Source: Carpediemonas membranifera (Eukaryota > Fornicata). From it: DNA of 64,000 nt. The position numbers and the translations under genes are program-made. Below are positions 37,922 through 47,445 of the stretch, piece after piece. How positions within the stretch are numbered: the stretch's first letter is position 1; each line of letters opens with the position of its first letter. The DNA is taken from positions 1,240,001 through 1,304,000 of the forward strand of contig JAHDYR010000012.1 in NCBI GenBank assembly GCA_019828565.1, written 5' to 3'. The notes beneath the pieces were generated by a model. The model had not been told where the DNA came from, made no database searches, and saw only the letters and a list, made by a program, of their open reading frames with translations.

Positions 37922-39259
37922 TCAATCTGAGCGTCTCTTCAGTCCTCTTGCATCCAAGAAGTCTTGGAACAAGTTATTCCCATCTAAGTTCACGAATGGC
38001 TCCCATGTTGCCTCTTCCTGTTCGTAACCGAGCCATTCAACCAGATAAGTCATGTCTTCAACATCACCGTCACCTGAACATTCCACAATCCGTTCAGGGA
38101 TGTAATCTGCAGCAATCACCGTCAACCTCGCGATCGCTTCATCAGTCAAATTCCCGGCCTCAAACGGCAGAACTCGTGACGCGTCCACACGGGACCGTAC
38201 ACCCGTCACCATGTCTTCCACCGTATAGGCCACCAGGCGGCTGTGCTGATGGTGATTCTCGACACGTCTCATCGGGCCCCGGAGGCCTGCTGCCAGCTTA
38301 TCCGGGGGGCGCTCGGGATAGGCCACCAATACGAGAGGGGATGTGACCTCAGGCCGCGGGTCTGGTCCAGATTGCGAGAAAAGGACTGATGCCTTAATCC
38401 TCTCGGCCGCGATGTGTCGGCATGCTGCGGCGTCGGCCAGCCAGGTTTCCTGACCCTCGCTAATAACATCAGTCGCGCTCGGTATGAACACAACCTCCTC
38501 TGGACAACGAACAGACGAGAACCCGTAGACAATTTCAGCCGGCGTCAACCGAGTTGGTACTCTCGCGGTATTATTGAGCAACCACTGGGCGATCGGGATG
38601 CTATCGATCCATTCATTTGACGCGATGTGATAGCGACGGGCACGCAAGATCCGCTCGACCAAACTGTTGGCACGCTCGACTATACCATTGGACTGAGGGT
38701 GATATGGGGTGGTATAGTGAGTCACAAATCCGATCCGATCTGCGAGATCCGAAAAGATTGAGTTGCGGAACTGTGTCCCACCGTCAGACTGCAGGGTATT
38801 TGGAACCCCAAAGCGTAACACCCACGTGTTGACAAAAGCCCTTGCCGCCTCAGCTGCCGAGAGAGTCATCAAGGGGGCAAGCTCTACCCACCGACTGGAC
38901 ATGTCCACCATCACTAGTAGATACCGGTAGACACCCGTCTTCGTTCTCTCGGGGAACAGCTTCACCGTGTCGACGGCGACCCGTTGGAAAGGGCGCTCCA
39001 CTGCAGTATGCAACCCGGCATCCGACGTCCTCGGGGGTGCTTGCAGCACCTGGCATATCGGGCACCTCCCGATAACGCGTTGTACCATCGCCCGGTCTGC
39101 CGTGACCCCACGCTGCCTGAGCAGTTCCAATGTCGCGTGGGCTGAGAGGTGCGCCCCGGCGAAAGTGTGAGCGCTCTCGGTCGACTCCACGGTGGCGACG
39201 TCCTGGGCAATGGAGTTGACGTCTAGACGCGACAGGCCATCAGCGGCGCCGTGTGCCAT
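37922..39259 (-). pseudogene. 5'-truncated Ty3/gypsy pol: RNase H end, integrase and chromodomain
   Basis: 445 codons. It opens inside the conserved end of RNase H (GAADGLSRLDV, cf. VVADALSR), proving upstream truncation. Then come the integrase zinc-binding HHCC region (HLSAHATLELLRQRG ... CPICQ) and the catalytic core with VAVDTVKLF, LQSDGGTQF and NGIVERANS (D, D, E). The integrase C-terminal domain follows, and a chromodomain (TYLVEWLGYEQEEATWEPF). Catalytic residues are intact although PR, RT and most of RNase H are gone. Chromodomains direct integration of chromoviruses to marked chromatin. No frame breaks remain within what is left. Confidence 0.88.
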
Positions 39260-39336
39260 TGTTGGCTTGCGCAGGTAGATCTGTTTACATAAACTGCACT
39301 GGCTCTCACTTCCCTCCTCAAGGCGAAGCTAGCCAG

Positions 39337-39935
39337 CTAACGGCGGCCATTGCCCCGGAACTTCCGCTTGTAGCGTGCGAAGAGGGGCGTGAGACCTGGG
39401 TTGAGGCGTAGGTAGTCATCCAGGGCGGCGAGGCGGTCGTAATATGCGTTATACGGAATGTACGAGTCCTCGGAGTCTTCTAGGCCTTCCCAGTGGACGA
39501 GGAGCTCGAGGCGTCGGTTGCGCTCGCGGTGGCCGACGATGGCGGAGACTTGTTGTTCGTCTTGTTCGTATGCGGCGATGCGCTCGAGTGTCTTGAGGTC
39601 TGCTGTGCCTGGGTCGAAGCGAATGAGGCGGTCCTGGTGGACGAGCAGCTCGGACTTGGTGACGAGGTCACGGAGGACGAATGTGTTGGGGCTCTTCCCT
39701 TCCCTGAGGAGTTGTAGCGGGTCGCGGACTGGAGGCAGAATCTTGGATGGGGCCTTGTGAGGATATCTCAGGAGCACTAGGCGTTCGAGTTTCCAGTCGA
39801 AGTTGTCCGCCGGTTGGGTTTGTGAGGCCTTGTGACGCTCGTATGCGGCGATCTTCGCGCGGGCTGCGTCGTGCATGGCCTGTACCCTTAGTTCCCGGCC
39901 TAGGGCATACCATTCCCTTTCACAGTCGGGGCCTC
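39337..39935 (-). pseudogene. Second gypsy fragment: integrase C-terminus and chromodomain
   Basis: About 195 codons open to the left of a stop near 39935 (REWYALGRELRVQAMHDAAR), typical of the region after the integrase core. They are followed by RLVLLRYPHK and a GPF/Y-like region and end in a chromodomain-like segment (LELLVHWEGLEDSEDSYIPY). The catalytic core and everything before it are missing. It differs in sequence from the neighbouring integrase, so it is a separate element family. Its 3' end lies 77 bp from the start of the other fragment, in the same orientation. Confidence 0.72.
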
Positions 39936-40306
39936 ACGATGCTTGTCGGCATTGCTGCCGGTCTCCGCTTAGCTTCCTTCCTCGCCGCATGGCAGGACCA
40001 TTACCTAACGAGCTTAGGTGGGAGCGACAGTGGTTGTTGCCCCTCCCAAGGCTGGAGTTACAGCCTGCCGGACAGGCAGGGCTCTTTTTACCTTTTGGTA
40101 ACCCTGCCCCCGGCCCCTGTGGGGCACAGGGGTTTGTTGAAAAAGAATGTGTTGCATTTTTGCTCCCGCCGGAATGGTTCGCCGGTGTCCATTTGGACTT
40201 TAAGGCCCTACTAGTCACAGCCTGGCCATACATGCTGGTTCATATATACACTTTTAGCTCAGACTTATATCACACTACCCTCTGCACCTCTTACTTATGA
40301 TTGTTT
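39936..40306. other. Non-coding stretch with several small hairpins
   Basis: Contains CCTGCC/GGCAGG, GGCAGGG/CCCTGCC and the stem-loop CCCCTGTGGGGCACAGGGG (8-bp arms) between about 40060 and 40135. No gene. Likely a border region of the flanking elements. Confidence 0.5.
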
Positions 40307-42626
40307 CTACTCTCCTTCCTTCTCCTCGCCTCTCTTCCTTCTCAGGTCAGACCTGAAGTTATCCATCTTGGCTGCTAGGGTGAAGCTGAGGGCTTCGTTG
40401 GTTGCCGAGAGTCGGGCCGCGCGGCTGAGTAAGTCCTCGTTCTCTTCGGTTAGAGACGAGCACTTCTCCGTTGTCTCCCTGAGGTCCTTCCGCATCTCGT
40501 CCAACGCAGCTTGGGCTGCTCTCCGGGCTTCCCGTTCTTCCTCCAGCTCCTGGCTTTTGGCCTTGAGCTCGTTGATGGTTCTGGCTGCAGCTTCTTCCAG
40601 CTGTTGTCTGACCTCTGCTTCTCGCCGGGCCATGGCTTGGTCCAGCAGGGCCGCTATGCCTCTGCCCAGGTCGGTGTCCTCCTGTCGTGCTCTTTTTGGG
40701 CTGCAGGTCCTCTTGGTCCACCTGTCTGACCTGGCGGGTCTTGGCTGATGGGTTGGGGGGTATGGGGGGGCACAGCTCTTAGTTGGAGGGGGCCCGGGCT
40801 CTGTTCGCTCTGTCCTGCTACTTTGCGGTTGTTCAGTGACAATTTGCCCGCGTGGAGGGCCATATAGGCCCCCTATGCCGCCATTCGGCAGGTAGACCTC
40901 CGTCCTCCTGTGGAGCATCTTGGCGAGTTCAGTAGCCCTTCGTCTCACCTTTGTTCGAAGCGCCTGCTTCCTCTCGGTCCTCAGTCTGTTCTTGGCGTTA
41001 GTGCTGGCGCCTTCCGGGAAAACACAGTTCAGCGTGTCCCATGGCTTCCCCCCTTTTGGGTGTTCCACGCCTGAGCCCGCCAGGGCGAGTTTGCCTATCC
41101 AGGAGGCGCTCCTCAAGGTGCCCACTCGCCTCTTCCCTCTTTCTGCTGGTTCATCCGTGATACCCCAGTCCCGGGGGAGGAACGAGGGGAGGAAGTTGAT
41201 GGAGCCTGTCTCCGGGTCGACACACATGTTGGCCAGGAGTTCTCGATCGTCGGCTGGGACCTCCGTGAAGTAGTTGAAGATCTTCTTCCTGGCTTCTCTG
41301 CCCATGTGGCCTCCAGCTATGTCGAATTTGTGGACGGGCATCAAAGACGCCGCTTGGGATAGGGTCATCGTTTTGGTGTCGCTGACGTCTAGAGTAAGCA
41401 TCTTTTCCGCGTCTATTTCCGTGGGCTCCCCCCTCAGGTTCGCCCAAGGGAAACCGTCTTGGACAGCGCGGCGGCGCCCGTTCCACTCCGAGTGGATTTC
41501 CAGGAGGATGGGTCGCGCTGGTTCGCCTACTCTCGCGAGCGATTCTGGGTTTCCGATGATCACGGCTGTTCCTTCCAGGGCTCTGGTGATACCCTTTCCG
41601 GAGCTGAAATCGTTTTCCTCCCAGTTGGTCATGATAATCTGGCCCCGTTTGGGGTTCTTGGTGCCAAAGAGGTTGACTTGTTGGGACAATGGGGTTAGGC
41701 GACCGGCCGCCACGGTGCCGAGGCCGTGTCTGGCGTTGACTTTGGTCGCCAGGTCCTTGTATTCATCATGGTACGGCGACTCCCCTGCCCATGAGCATGC
41801 TTCCTAGGGCTGTGAGGTGGGCTTCTACCTGCCCCCAGTCCCAGCCTGGGTTGTCTCTCATCCAGAACGCTGTTGCTAGTCTGGCGTAGAATATGGAGAC
41901 ATCTGCTAGGGCGCAGTGGCAGTGGTGGGGTGCGTGCTTGTGATAGGGGCACACCAATTTTGCCTCCGGGCGCTGTTGGTACCTTCTGGTCCAGGTCCGG
42001 CCCAGTTCGGACTGGGGTCGGGAGGGGAGGCCGGTGAGGCTCTTCTCCCCACTATTGGGGTAGAACCAGGTCAGCGTGTCGAGGATGTTGGGGAAGATCG
42101 TGTTGAGGTCAGTTTCATCCATGAGGCGTAAGCTTAGCCAGGTGCGGAGGTTCCCGTCTGGGACGAACTTCTCACTGGTCAGGATGCTTCTCTCAGCCTC
42201 GACTCCCTTAGCCACGATGTGGACGTGGGTCTTCTGTGGCCCCGAGTCGTCTTCCAGTCTCTTCAGCTCTGTAGCCATCTCGGTGCACCATCGCTTGGCG
42301 TGGGGGAAGTCTGCTTCGTATCCCTTGGGGGCTTTGCCCGTGGTGACGACGACAAACGTAGCTGGTGGGCAGCCATGGATGTAGTGCGTGGCCCACAGAC
42401 ATTGGTCCAGGGCATCCACTGTGATGTCTTCCCCAAGCATCCCGTGCATGTAGTAGAGGATTTGCTCGTTAGCTGGGTCGAAAATCAGTGCCGCCCCTTC
42501 GCAAATGATGGCCTCGTCTCCTTGGTTGGATCTGGCTCTTCCTTCCTCAAAGTCCACCATAGCGATCAACTGCCTGGTGGTGTTGGCTCGTTGGGTGATA
42601 TTGGAACGAGGCGGGCTAGCTCCCAT
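40307..42626 (-). pseudogene. Large unclassified ORF of the mobile nest, frameshifted once
   Basis: Two frames (41766-42626 and 40307 up to ~41790) join into one protein of ~770 aa. The second frame is open well upstream of its first ATG and reads YHDEYKDLATKVNARHGLG across the junction near 41780, close to a G4 run. The N-terminal third has mixed alpha/beta content and a Cys/His cluster (CPYHKHAPHHCHC). The middle is globular. A Pro/Arg-rich linker (~490-560) and a long Glu/Arg coiled coil follow, near the C-terminus (QQLEEAAARTINELKAKSQE). It resembles a Gag-type or replication-associated protein of a mobile element in position and layout, but no catalytic motif is recognised. Confidence 0.5.
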
Positions 42627-42669
42627 GCTGCATACTGTCCAGGGTTCAGGAATTTCCCTTATTGGGTAG

Positions 42670-42705
42670 GGGAATTTCCTCGGGGGAAAGCCCGAGGAAA
42701 TTCCC
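42670..42705. repeat. Perfect 15-bp inverted repeat (hairpin)
   Basis: Arms 42670-42684 (GGGAATTTCCTCGGG) and 42691-42705 (CCCGAGGAAATTCCC) with a 6-nt loop GGAAAG. It stands 44 bp outside the ATG end of the large unclassified ORF, possibly an element terminus or a transcription-termination/border structure. Confidence 0.8.
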
Positions 42706-42731
42706 TAGCATTTCGACTCGGTAAGAAAAAA

Positions 42732-42759
42732 AATAAATCAACAACGAGCTGTATTCATA
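42732..42759. repeat. Imperfect inverted repeat, right edge of the mobile-element nest
   Basis: Shares AATAAATCAA, GAGCTGTA and TTCATA in order with the reverse complement of 36355-36394. See that entry. Confidence 0.35.
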
Positions 42760-43070
42760 ATCTATAAATGAGGTTGAATACATGCCTACACATGAGGACT
42801 ACTCATGCGTAGTTTTGAGCTTTAAATCCTGCTAGAAAAAAGTAACATAGGGACAATTATTCCTTGGGAGTTCAGACTCAAAAATCGGGCTGGGGGGAGG
42901 AAATGGTCCATAAGTACGCCTTATGGGTCGCTTCCTCCTCTCTGCCCTTTTTTAATCGCAAAATCGATTTGCCAGATTTGACACATGTTCGAGGTGAGTC
43001 TTAGATTACTCAAAATGGCCTCCTGATTCAGCAGATAGACTCAAAATTTCACAATTCGTACTCAAAACCA

Positions 43071-43147
43071 ATTTCAACAGACGTCTGTTGCAAAATCTGC
43101 CAAAAACGCACTTTAAAGTCATTTTTGCAACAGACGTCTGTGGAAAT
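43071..43147 (+). promoter_or_regulatory. 25-bp inverted repeat enclosing GCACTTTAAAG at the kinase start
   Basis: Arms 43071-43095 and 43123-43147 match at 24 of 25 positions. Each contains the 12-bp palindrome ACAGACGTCTGT (43077-43088, 43130-43141). The 27-nt spacer carries GCACTTTAAAG (43108-43118). The right arm runs into the start codon at 43146, so the structure spans the probable core promoter and 5' end of the mRNA. Confidence 0.75.
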
Positions 43148-44399
43148 GGTCTTTAAGCTCTCCGCTGCCGATTTGACGCAACTACACAAGACTAACTACA
43201 GTAATACGTACATTGCCGACATTAGCGGGGTCAAAACTGTCGTCAAGGTCGATAACTGTATGACACTTCGCCTGACACACGAAAAGACGATACTTCAGGC
43301 AATGAAAAGCCCATTTATTGTTACAATCGTCGATGTGGGCTTTGTTGACAGCGATCAAGCGTTTGCCACTCGCTTTGTTGACCATATGTCGTGGCGAGAC
43401 GTTCTGGCACTACCAGTACCGGATCAATGTCGCTACTTGCGGCACTTACTGTTAGCTCTCAGCCATGTGCATGAGAATGGATTCATCCACGGCGACATCA
43501 AGCCCGACAACTACCTTTTCAACCGAGAAGACGGTGGATTACTCATTGACTTCGGCTCTGCCATCAAAATAGAGGCTCCTACTGGGATTAACAGGTATAT
43601 GGGACAAGACATGAGAGGGACACCTGGTTTTATCCCCCCCGAGCTTCGTGCCGACGAACTCAGTCGGAAATCGAAGCATTGTACAGTAGCTATGCGGGAA
43701 CCACAGAATTTGAACCCCTTCCAGGCTTCCAGGAACACCACAACCAGAAACACCAACATGCACACAGTTGATGCGGCATACGACATCTTTTCCTGCGGCG
43801 TTATCGTCCTCATGATGGCATTGCGACTGGATAAGTCTCCATTTCGATCTGTGAGAGTGGATGGTGGCAAGCCAAGTAACCCAGACGAGCATATTGGCGC
43901 TCTATATAACATGGCGTACTTCTACGGCCGCGAAATCACGATACACAGCAAGAAGAAGAATGCAGCCCGTGGTTTGATGATCAATCCGACTCTCTGCACG
44001 AGAGGAAGCCCTCCGACACAGTATAGGAGCCTTTATGACCTTGCAATGGGGATGCTCAGCTATAATCCGGAGGATAGACCAACAGCTTTGATGTGCGCTG
44101 AACATCTCAACGATATCGCCGCCCTAGCAGCAACGTTCGCATCAACACCACTGATGATCAACGACCAGGTGACAATCTCTCAGGAAACGCTCGCTGCCGC
44201 CAAACTCACCGTTGAAGCACTTCGAGAAACCCGATTTGCTGGCCGATGCATTGCATGTGGCATGCCGGTTCACGATAATCGAACAATAACTTGCAAGACA
44301 CACCACCAAGATTACAGAAGCATCATGAACCCCCACACAAAGAGAAGAGGACGAGTTTGGAGGGTTCATCGTGATCTATCATTGATTATTGATATGTAA
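43146..44399 (+). CDS. Protein kinase with C-terminal Cys/His (zinc-type) motif, intact copy
   Basis: 417 aa from ATG 43146; seven further codons are open upstream but lie in the inverted repeat, and the decayed paralogue begins with the equivalent MVFEL. Kinase motifs: lysine in TVVKVDN (K34), Glu in HEKTIL (E46), catalytic loop FIHGDIKPDN (~113-122; HGD replaces HRD), DFG in LIDFGSA (~135), and RGTPGFIPPE as activation-segment end (~158-166). A ~60-residue insertion follows. The tail carries CIACGMPVHDNRTITCKTHHQ, with C-x2-C and C-x2-H pairs. The lobe order is complete and the catalytic residues are mostly retained. Two decayed copies are at 48539-49399 and 60579-61888. The subfamily is not clear (CDC7/CK1-like features); substrate unknown. 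Confidence 0.85.
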   Translation: MVFKLSAADLTQLHKTNYSNTYIADISGVKTVVKVDNCMTLRLTHEKTILQAMKSPFIVTIVDVGFVDSDQAFATRFVDHMSWRDVLALPVPDQCRYLRHLLLALSHVHENGFIHGDIKPDNYLFNREDGGLLIDFGSAIKIEAPTGINRYMGQDMRGTPGFIPPELRADELSRKSKHCTVAMREPQNLNPFQASRNTTTRNTNMHTVDAAYDIFSCGVIVLMMALRLDKSPFRSVRVDGGKPSNPDEHIGALYNMAYFYGREITIHSKKKNAARGLMINPTLCTRGSPPTQYRSLYDLAMGMLSYNPEDRPTALMCAEHLNDIAALAATFASTPLMINDQVTISQETLAAAKLTVEALRETRFAGRCIACGMPVHDNRTITCKTHHQDYRSIMNPHTKRRGRVWRVHRDLSLIIDM

Positions 44400-44408
44400 C
44401 CGCCCAGT

Positions 44409-44430
44409 ATCGAATCACCTCACTACCATG
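44409..44430 (+). repeat. 22-bp direct repeat, copy 1 (downstream of the kinase)
   Basis: Identical to 49671-49692; starts ATCGAATCACCTCACTACC. Lies ten bases after the stop codon of the intact kinase; the second copy lies ~270 bp after the end of the second kinase copy, so it is probably a remnant of a shared 3' region. Confidence 0.8.
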
Positions 44431-44509
44431 GGATGATCGCATTCACCTTCAAAGAAAGAGATGAGGCCGCATACTCGACCAGATATAAAGGAGATATGCT
44501 GCAGCCTTG

Positions 44510-44533
44510 AAAAGAAAGAAAGAAAGAAAGAAA
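44510..44533 (+). repeat. (AAAG)n microsatellite
   Basis: About six AAAG units. Confidence 0.9.
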
Positions 44534-44846
44534 TTTATGGTGCTTGGATTCTGACCCCGGACTGAGCTTGTTTCCCGTGCTGCAGCCTTGCGCTGGCTTT
44601 ATAGACAATACCCAGTTGTTTACACTAAAACCGAAAAATCAGTCCAGTAGACGCTCGAATCGAACTGGAGTGGGGTGGCTGTGATACAGTGTTCGTTCCT
44701 GTAGTACCCAGGCAGAAGACCCGACCGGACGATATGGCCTGGAACTCTACCGGCAAAAAGCAGCTGGCGGCCGCTGAGGAATATGTGGAAGGCGCTTCCA
44801 GAATGATCTTTACACTACTTTCTTTGCTTCTATCTTGTACTTACTG

Positions 44847-46526
44847 TTAATCACTCTCATCATCTTTTTGTCTACTTGTGGATGACGGAGCGCCTTCCTG
44901 TATTTGCGCTTTTCTTTTGATACCCTCTGGGAGACTGACAAGTTCCGCATGGTCGTCCTGGAGCAGAATAAAGTGGGTAATGCCATGTCTGGAACAGAAC
45001 ACCTGGAAATTCTCACAACGATCAGCAGCTGAGTCGCCAGAAGGGTACAAACCCCAAAACTGGTGACCATGTGTGAACAATATCACTGTAGAATTATTAC
45101 CGTTGTTGCACACCATGATGACATTACGCATGTAGATCATGGAAAACTCTCGCACAGCATCATCGGTAAGCCAGCCCATCTTGGAAAACAGTTCTGCCTT
45201 AGCGGAATCCTCCGTCAGAGCCGTCCGCTTCACCCGGCTTTCCACCAGCTCGGCACGCAAAGCCATGGCTGCCTCAAGATCTGTTCTGTGGGTCAGGGTG
45301 GTCATATCCCGGAAATGGCCGTCCCTAATCATGCAACAGCAGTGCGCAACACAGCTGCCATCACGGTGTGTCGAGTATTTCCTCCATGACTTCAACCCAT
45401 TCACAATTTCCTCAACGAAGGACTGTGGCTGACCGCTGGTGCCGATTGGAATCTCTTTCTTCTCAATCATATTGTTGATGTGAGACTCAATGGCCACAGA
45501 TGACTCGTGTTCAGACTTGATCAAGAGCAGAGAGCGAAAGTCGACGATCTTAGCAGTGGAATCGAAGTTCGGGTACGCAGGCCGGTAACCTTGTTAAGCA
45601 AAGGATAACAACGCGGCGGGAGTCTTGCGTCTTCCTCCGATACGATCTTCGCTTTTGCACAACCGTCAGGTCTTGCGATAATGACTCTTCGCTTCATGTA
45701 CGAGAGCTTGGACATCCAGAACCAGAATTGCGCGATCTCATGGAGGTGATCTGGCTGAGTCATGATTCTGATGAGCCACGTGGCGTCATGGGCGGCAAGT
45801 TCGACGGCGGGTAGCTCATCTGGTGTCAAAAGCACCACACACCGTTGCATTGTGAACTTGAACTTGCCAGAATACAACTGAAAGATCGGCCGTGGGTCAC
45901 GGGCGGAAGACTGGCAGGCGGCAACATACACACCCATGATTCGGGCGAACTTGCAGACATGACTCTCATAATTCTTCAGAATTGCCTCGATGAAGTCGAA
46001 GGCAGTTGTCCAGATGGCTGGTATCGTGCGGGCATCGACCACAAACCGACCATCAGAGTCCGAGTGACCAGTGATAATGAAAAAAAGTCTCATAGTCACC
46101 ATACAGCTTGCCGAATTCCTTGATTTTCGCCTCAAAATCGTCCTCGTTCTCGAACTGGGCCGTCTCGATAACCGTATACTCGCTATGCATTGCCGCAAAG
46201 ATCTGACGAATGCGTTCTGCGTGCCCTCCAATGGAGACAGATTCATCAATCGAAAACTGCCTGCTATCTCCAGCAACGAACCCATAGGTTGGCTCGAACA
46301 CGATGAGGACACGTGTATTCTTCAGCGCCAGTGCAGTACGCGTGCACTTGTGACGTCGGGATGGCGAGGGAAAACCGACGTTGCGTGTTTCGCTACTGAT
46401 GTCCCCACAGACACATTCAAACAGCTTTGATCCATCCAGATATCGATTTCTCCACCCCATTGCATTGAAAAATGTCTGATCGTCGTTCATGACGCCAATG
46501 CCAAATTGAGGGTGAGAAAATGGCAT
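44847..46526 (-). pseudogene. Caspase-like (C14-type) plus OTU-like protease gene, split by two frameshifts
   Basis: Three consecutive minus frames read as one protein of ~555 aa. Frame 1 (46526 to ~46085) has TRVLIVFEPTYGF and SIGGHAERIRQIFAAM, matching the start of caspase/metacaspase folds. At the A7 run 46080-46086 the frame shifts to FFIITGHSDSDGRF and, further on, VYVAACQSS, corresponding to the catalytic His (GHx) and Cys (xACxS) of clan CD peptidases. Near 45590 it shifts again to PAYPNFDSTAKIVDF and continues to the end with STHRDGSCVAHCCCMI and THFILLQDDHAELV, reminiscent of OTU cysteine proteases (DGxC and a late His). Both calls are motif-level inferences. The start is 61 bp from the divergent H3-tail gene, with GCACTTTAAAG in between. 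Confidence 0.5.
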
Positions 46527-46587
46527 CGCACTTTAAAGCAGCTTTATGTGAGAAATGTATTGCATATAATTCTGCATTCAGAAGACG
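46527..46587. promoter_or_regulatory. Bidirectional promoter region with GCACTTTAAAG
   Basis: 61 bp between two divergent start codons (46526 minus, 46588 plus). GCACTTTAAAG at 46528-46538 and a TATA-like GCATATAATTC at about 46562-46572. The sequence around the minus start (CCAAA.TGAGG.TG.GAAAATGGCATCG) recurs at the paralogous start near 55773. Confidence 0.6.
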
Positions 46588-47445
46588 ATGGCTAGAACAA
46601 AGCAAACGGCTCGCCGGCCTACGCAAGGTGGAAAGGCGCCTCGCAAGCAGTTAGCAGCGATAGCTGCGCGGAGAGCGAATACTTCGTCGTACCGCACCTA
46701 CAAGCCGTTGTCTCAGGCCGCGTTGGAGAATTGCACGGCAGTCCTGCAAAAGGCTGATGCTGATATCCAAGAAACTATTCTGTCGTGCATCAAGAAGACG
46801 GAGGCGCACAACTTCAAGCAGATGGTCAAGAATTCAACACGAGCTGGTTTCCGACTTGCATTCAACACTGAGTCCGAGTCTGTCCACATGAACCCATCGA
46901 GGAAGGACGAGGTGGCAGCGCGGGCAGAAGCTGCTTACCAATCAGCGCTGCATGCCTTCCGCAGCGTTGACCCTGAGACTGCTGCGACAGAAGATATGAA
47001 GACACTGCTTGACACCTTAGCGGTTGCTCTTGACGCAACGCCAGATGTGCCACATGCTCGCCTGGATCCTGAAGAACAGCGTCGGTTCCTGAAGCTGAAG
47101 GATACGAAGAAATTCTCCAAGTACTGCCTTCCTCGCAGTGACGAGAAGTTTTTCTCGACCAATCTTCGCGCTGCCTTGCGCGAACACCTGGCGAAGGTGT
47201 TTCCAAACCTCCCTTGGAACAAGATTGTCTCCTGCTTCTCCCCTGAAGCGATCAATGCTGATTTCTTTATCCTGTCCACGAGCAATGCCACCTACGACGA
47301 AGCTTGCCTGACAATGCCGTCTGATGAGAGAAAGAAGCTTCGCAACCATCTTTCCATGACTGAAGAACGGCAGATTGCTCGTCAAGAGATGGAGGTTGAG
47401 ATTTACCAGTTTTTAAGAGAGCTCGGTATGTTCTCTACAGTGTAA
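46588..47445 (+). CDS. Histone H3 tail-mimic protein (H3-like N-terminus fused to a non-histone domain)
   Basis: 285 aa, uninterrupted. After the initiator Met the sequence is [20 protein letters not shown], then [13 protein letters not shown]. This aligns residue by residue with the H3 tail ([29 protein letters not shown]) with one inserted Gln. Retained: K4, K14, K18, R2, R8, R17, R26. Changed: K9 to R, S10 to P, T22 to A, K23 to I, K27 to R, S28 to A. From ~35 on the sequence has no histone fold (no LREIRRYQ helix or other H3 helices) but a novel helical region (~40-130), a loop and a second globular part with several aromatic residues ([20 protein letters not shown]), ending [11 protein letters not shown]. 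No known domain is recognised. Divergent from the caspase/OTU-like gene and convergent with the SET-like gene. Confidence 0.85.
   Translation: [285 protein letters not shown]

Larger units (their letters stand above)
42627..43070. other. Intergenic, hairpin- and repeat-rich region upstream of the kinase
   Basis: Holds the 15-bp inverted repeat at 42670-42705 and an imperfect ~20-bp hairpin at 42896-42938 with arms GGAGGAA/TTCCTCC and inner CCATAAG/CTTATGG. Four copies of ACTCAAAA are at 42876, 43008, 43039 and 43060. It marks the change from the GC-rich left part of the window to the island on the right. Confidence 0.6.
44400..44846. other. Intergenic region, no gene seen
   Basis: About 450 bp downstream of the kinase. 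Contains one copy of a 22-bp repeat and an (AAAG)n microsatellite; short frames only. Confidence 0.55.

Noticed and set aside
42670-42720. Helitron 3' end (hairpin followed by CTAG)
   Set aside because: The hairpin lies upstream of the ORF rather than downstream, spacing to the CTRR-like end is wrong, and no Rep/helicase is present.
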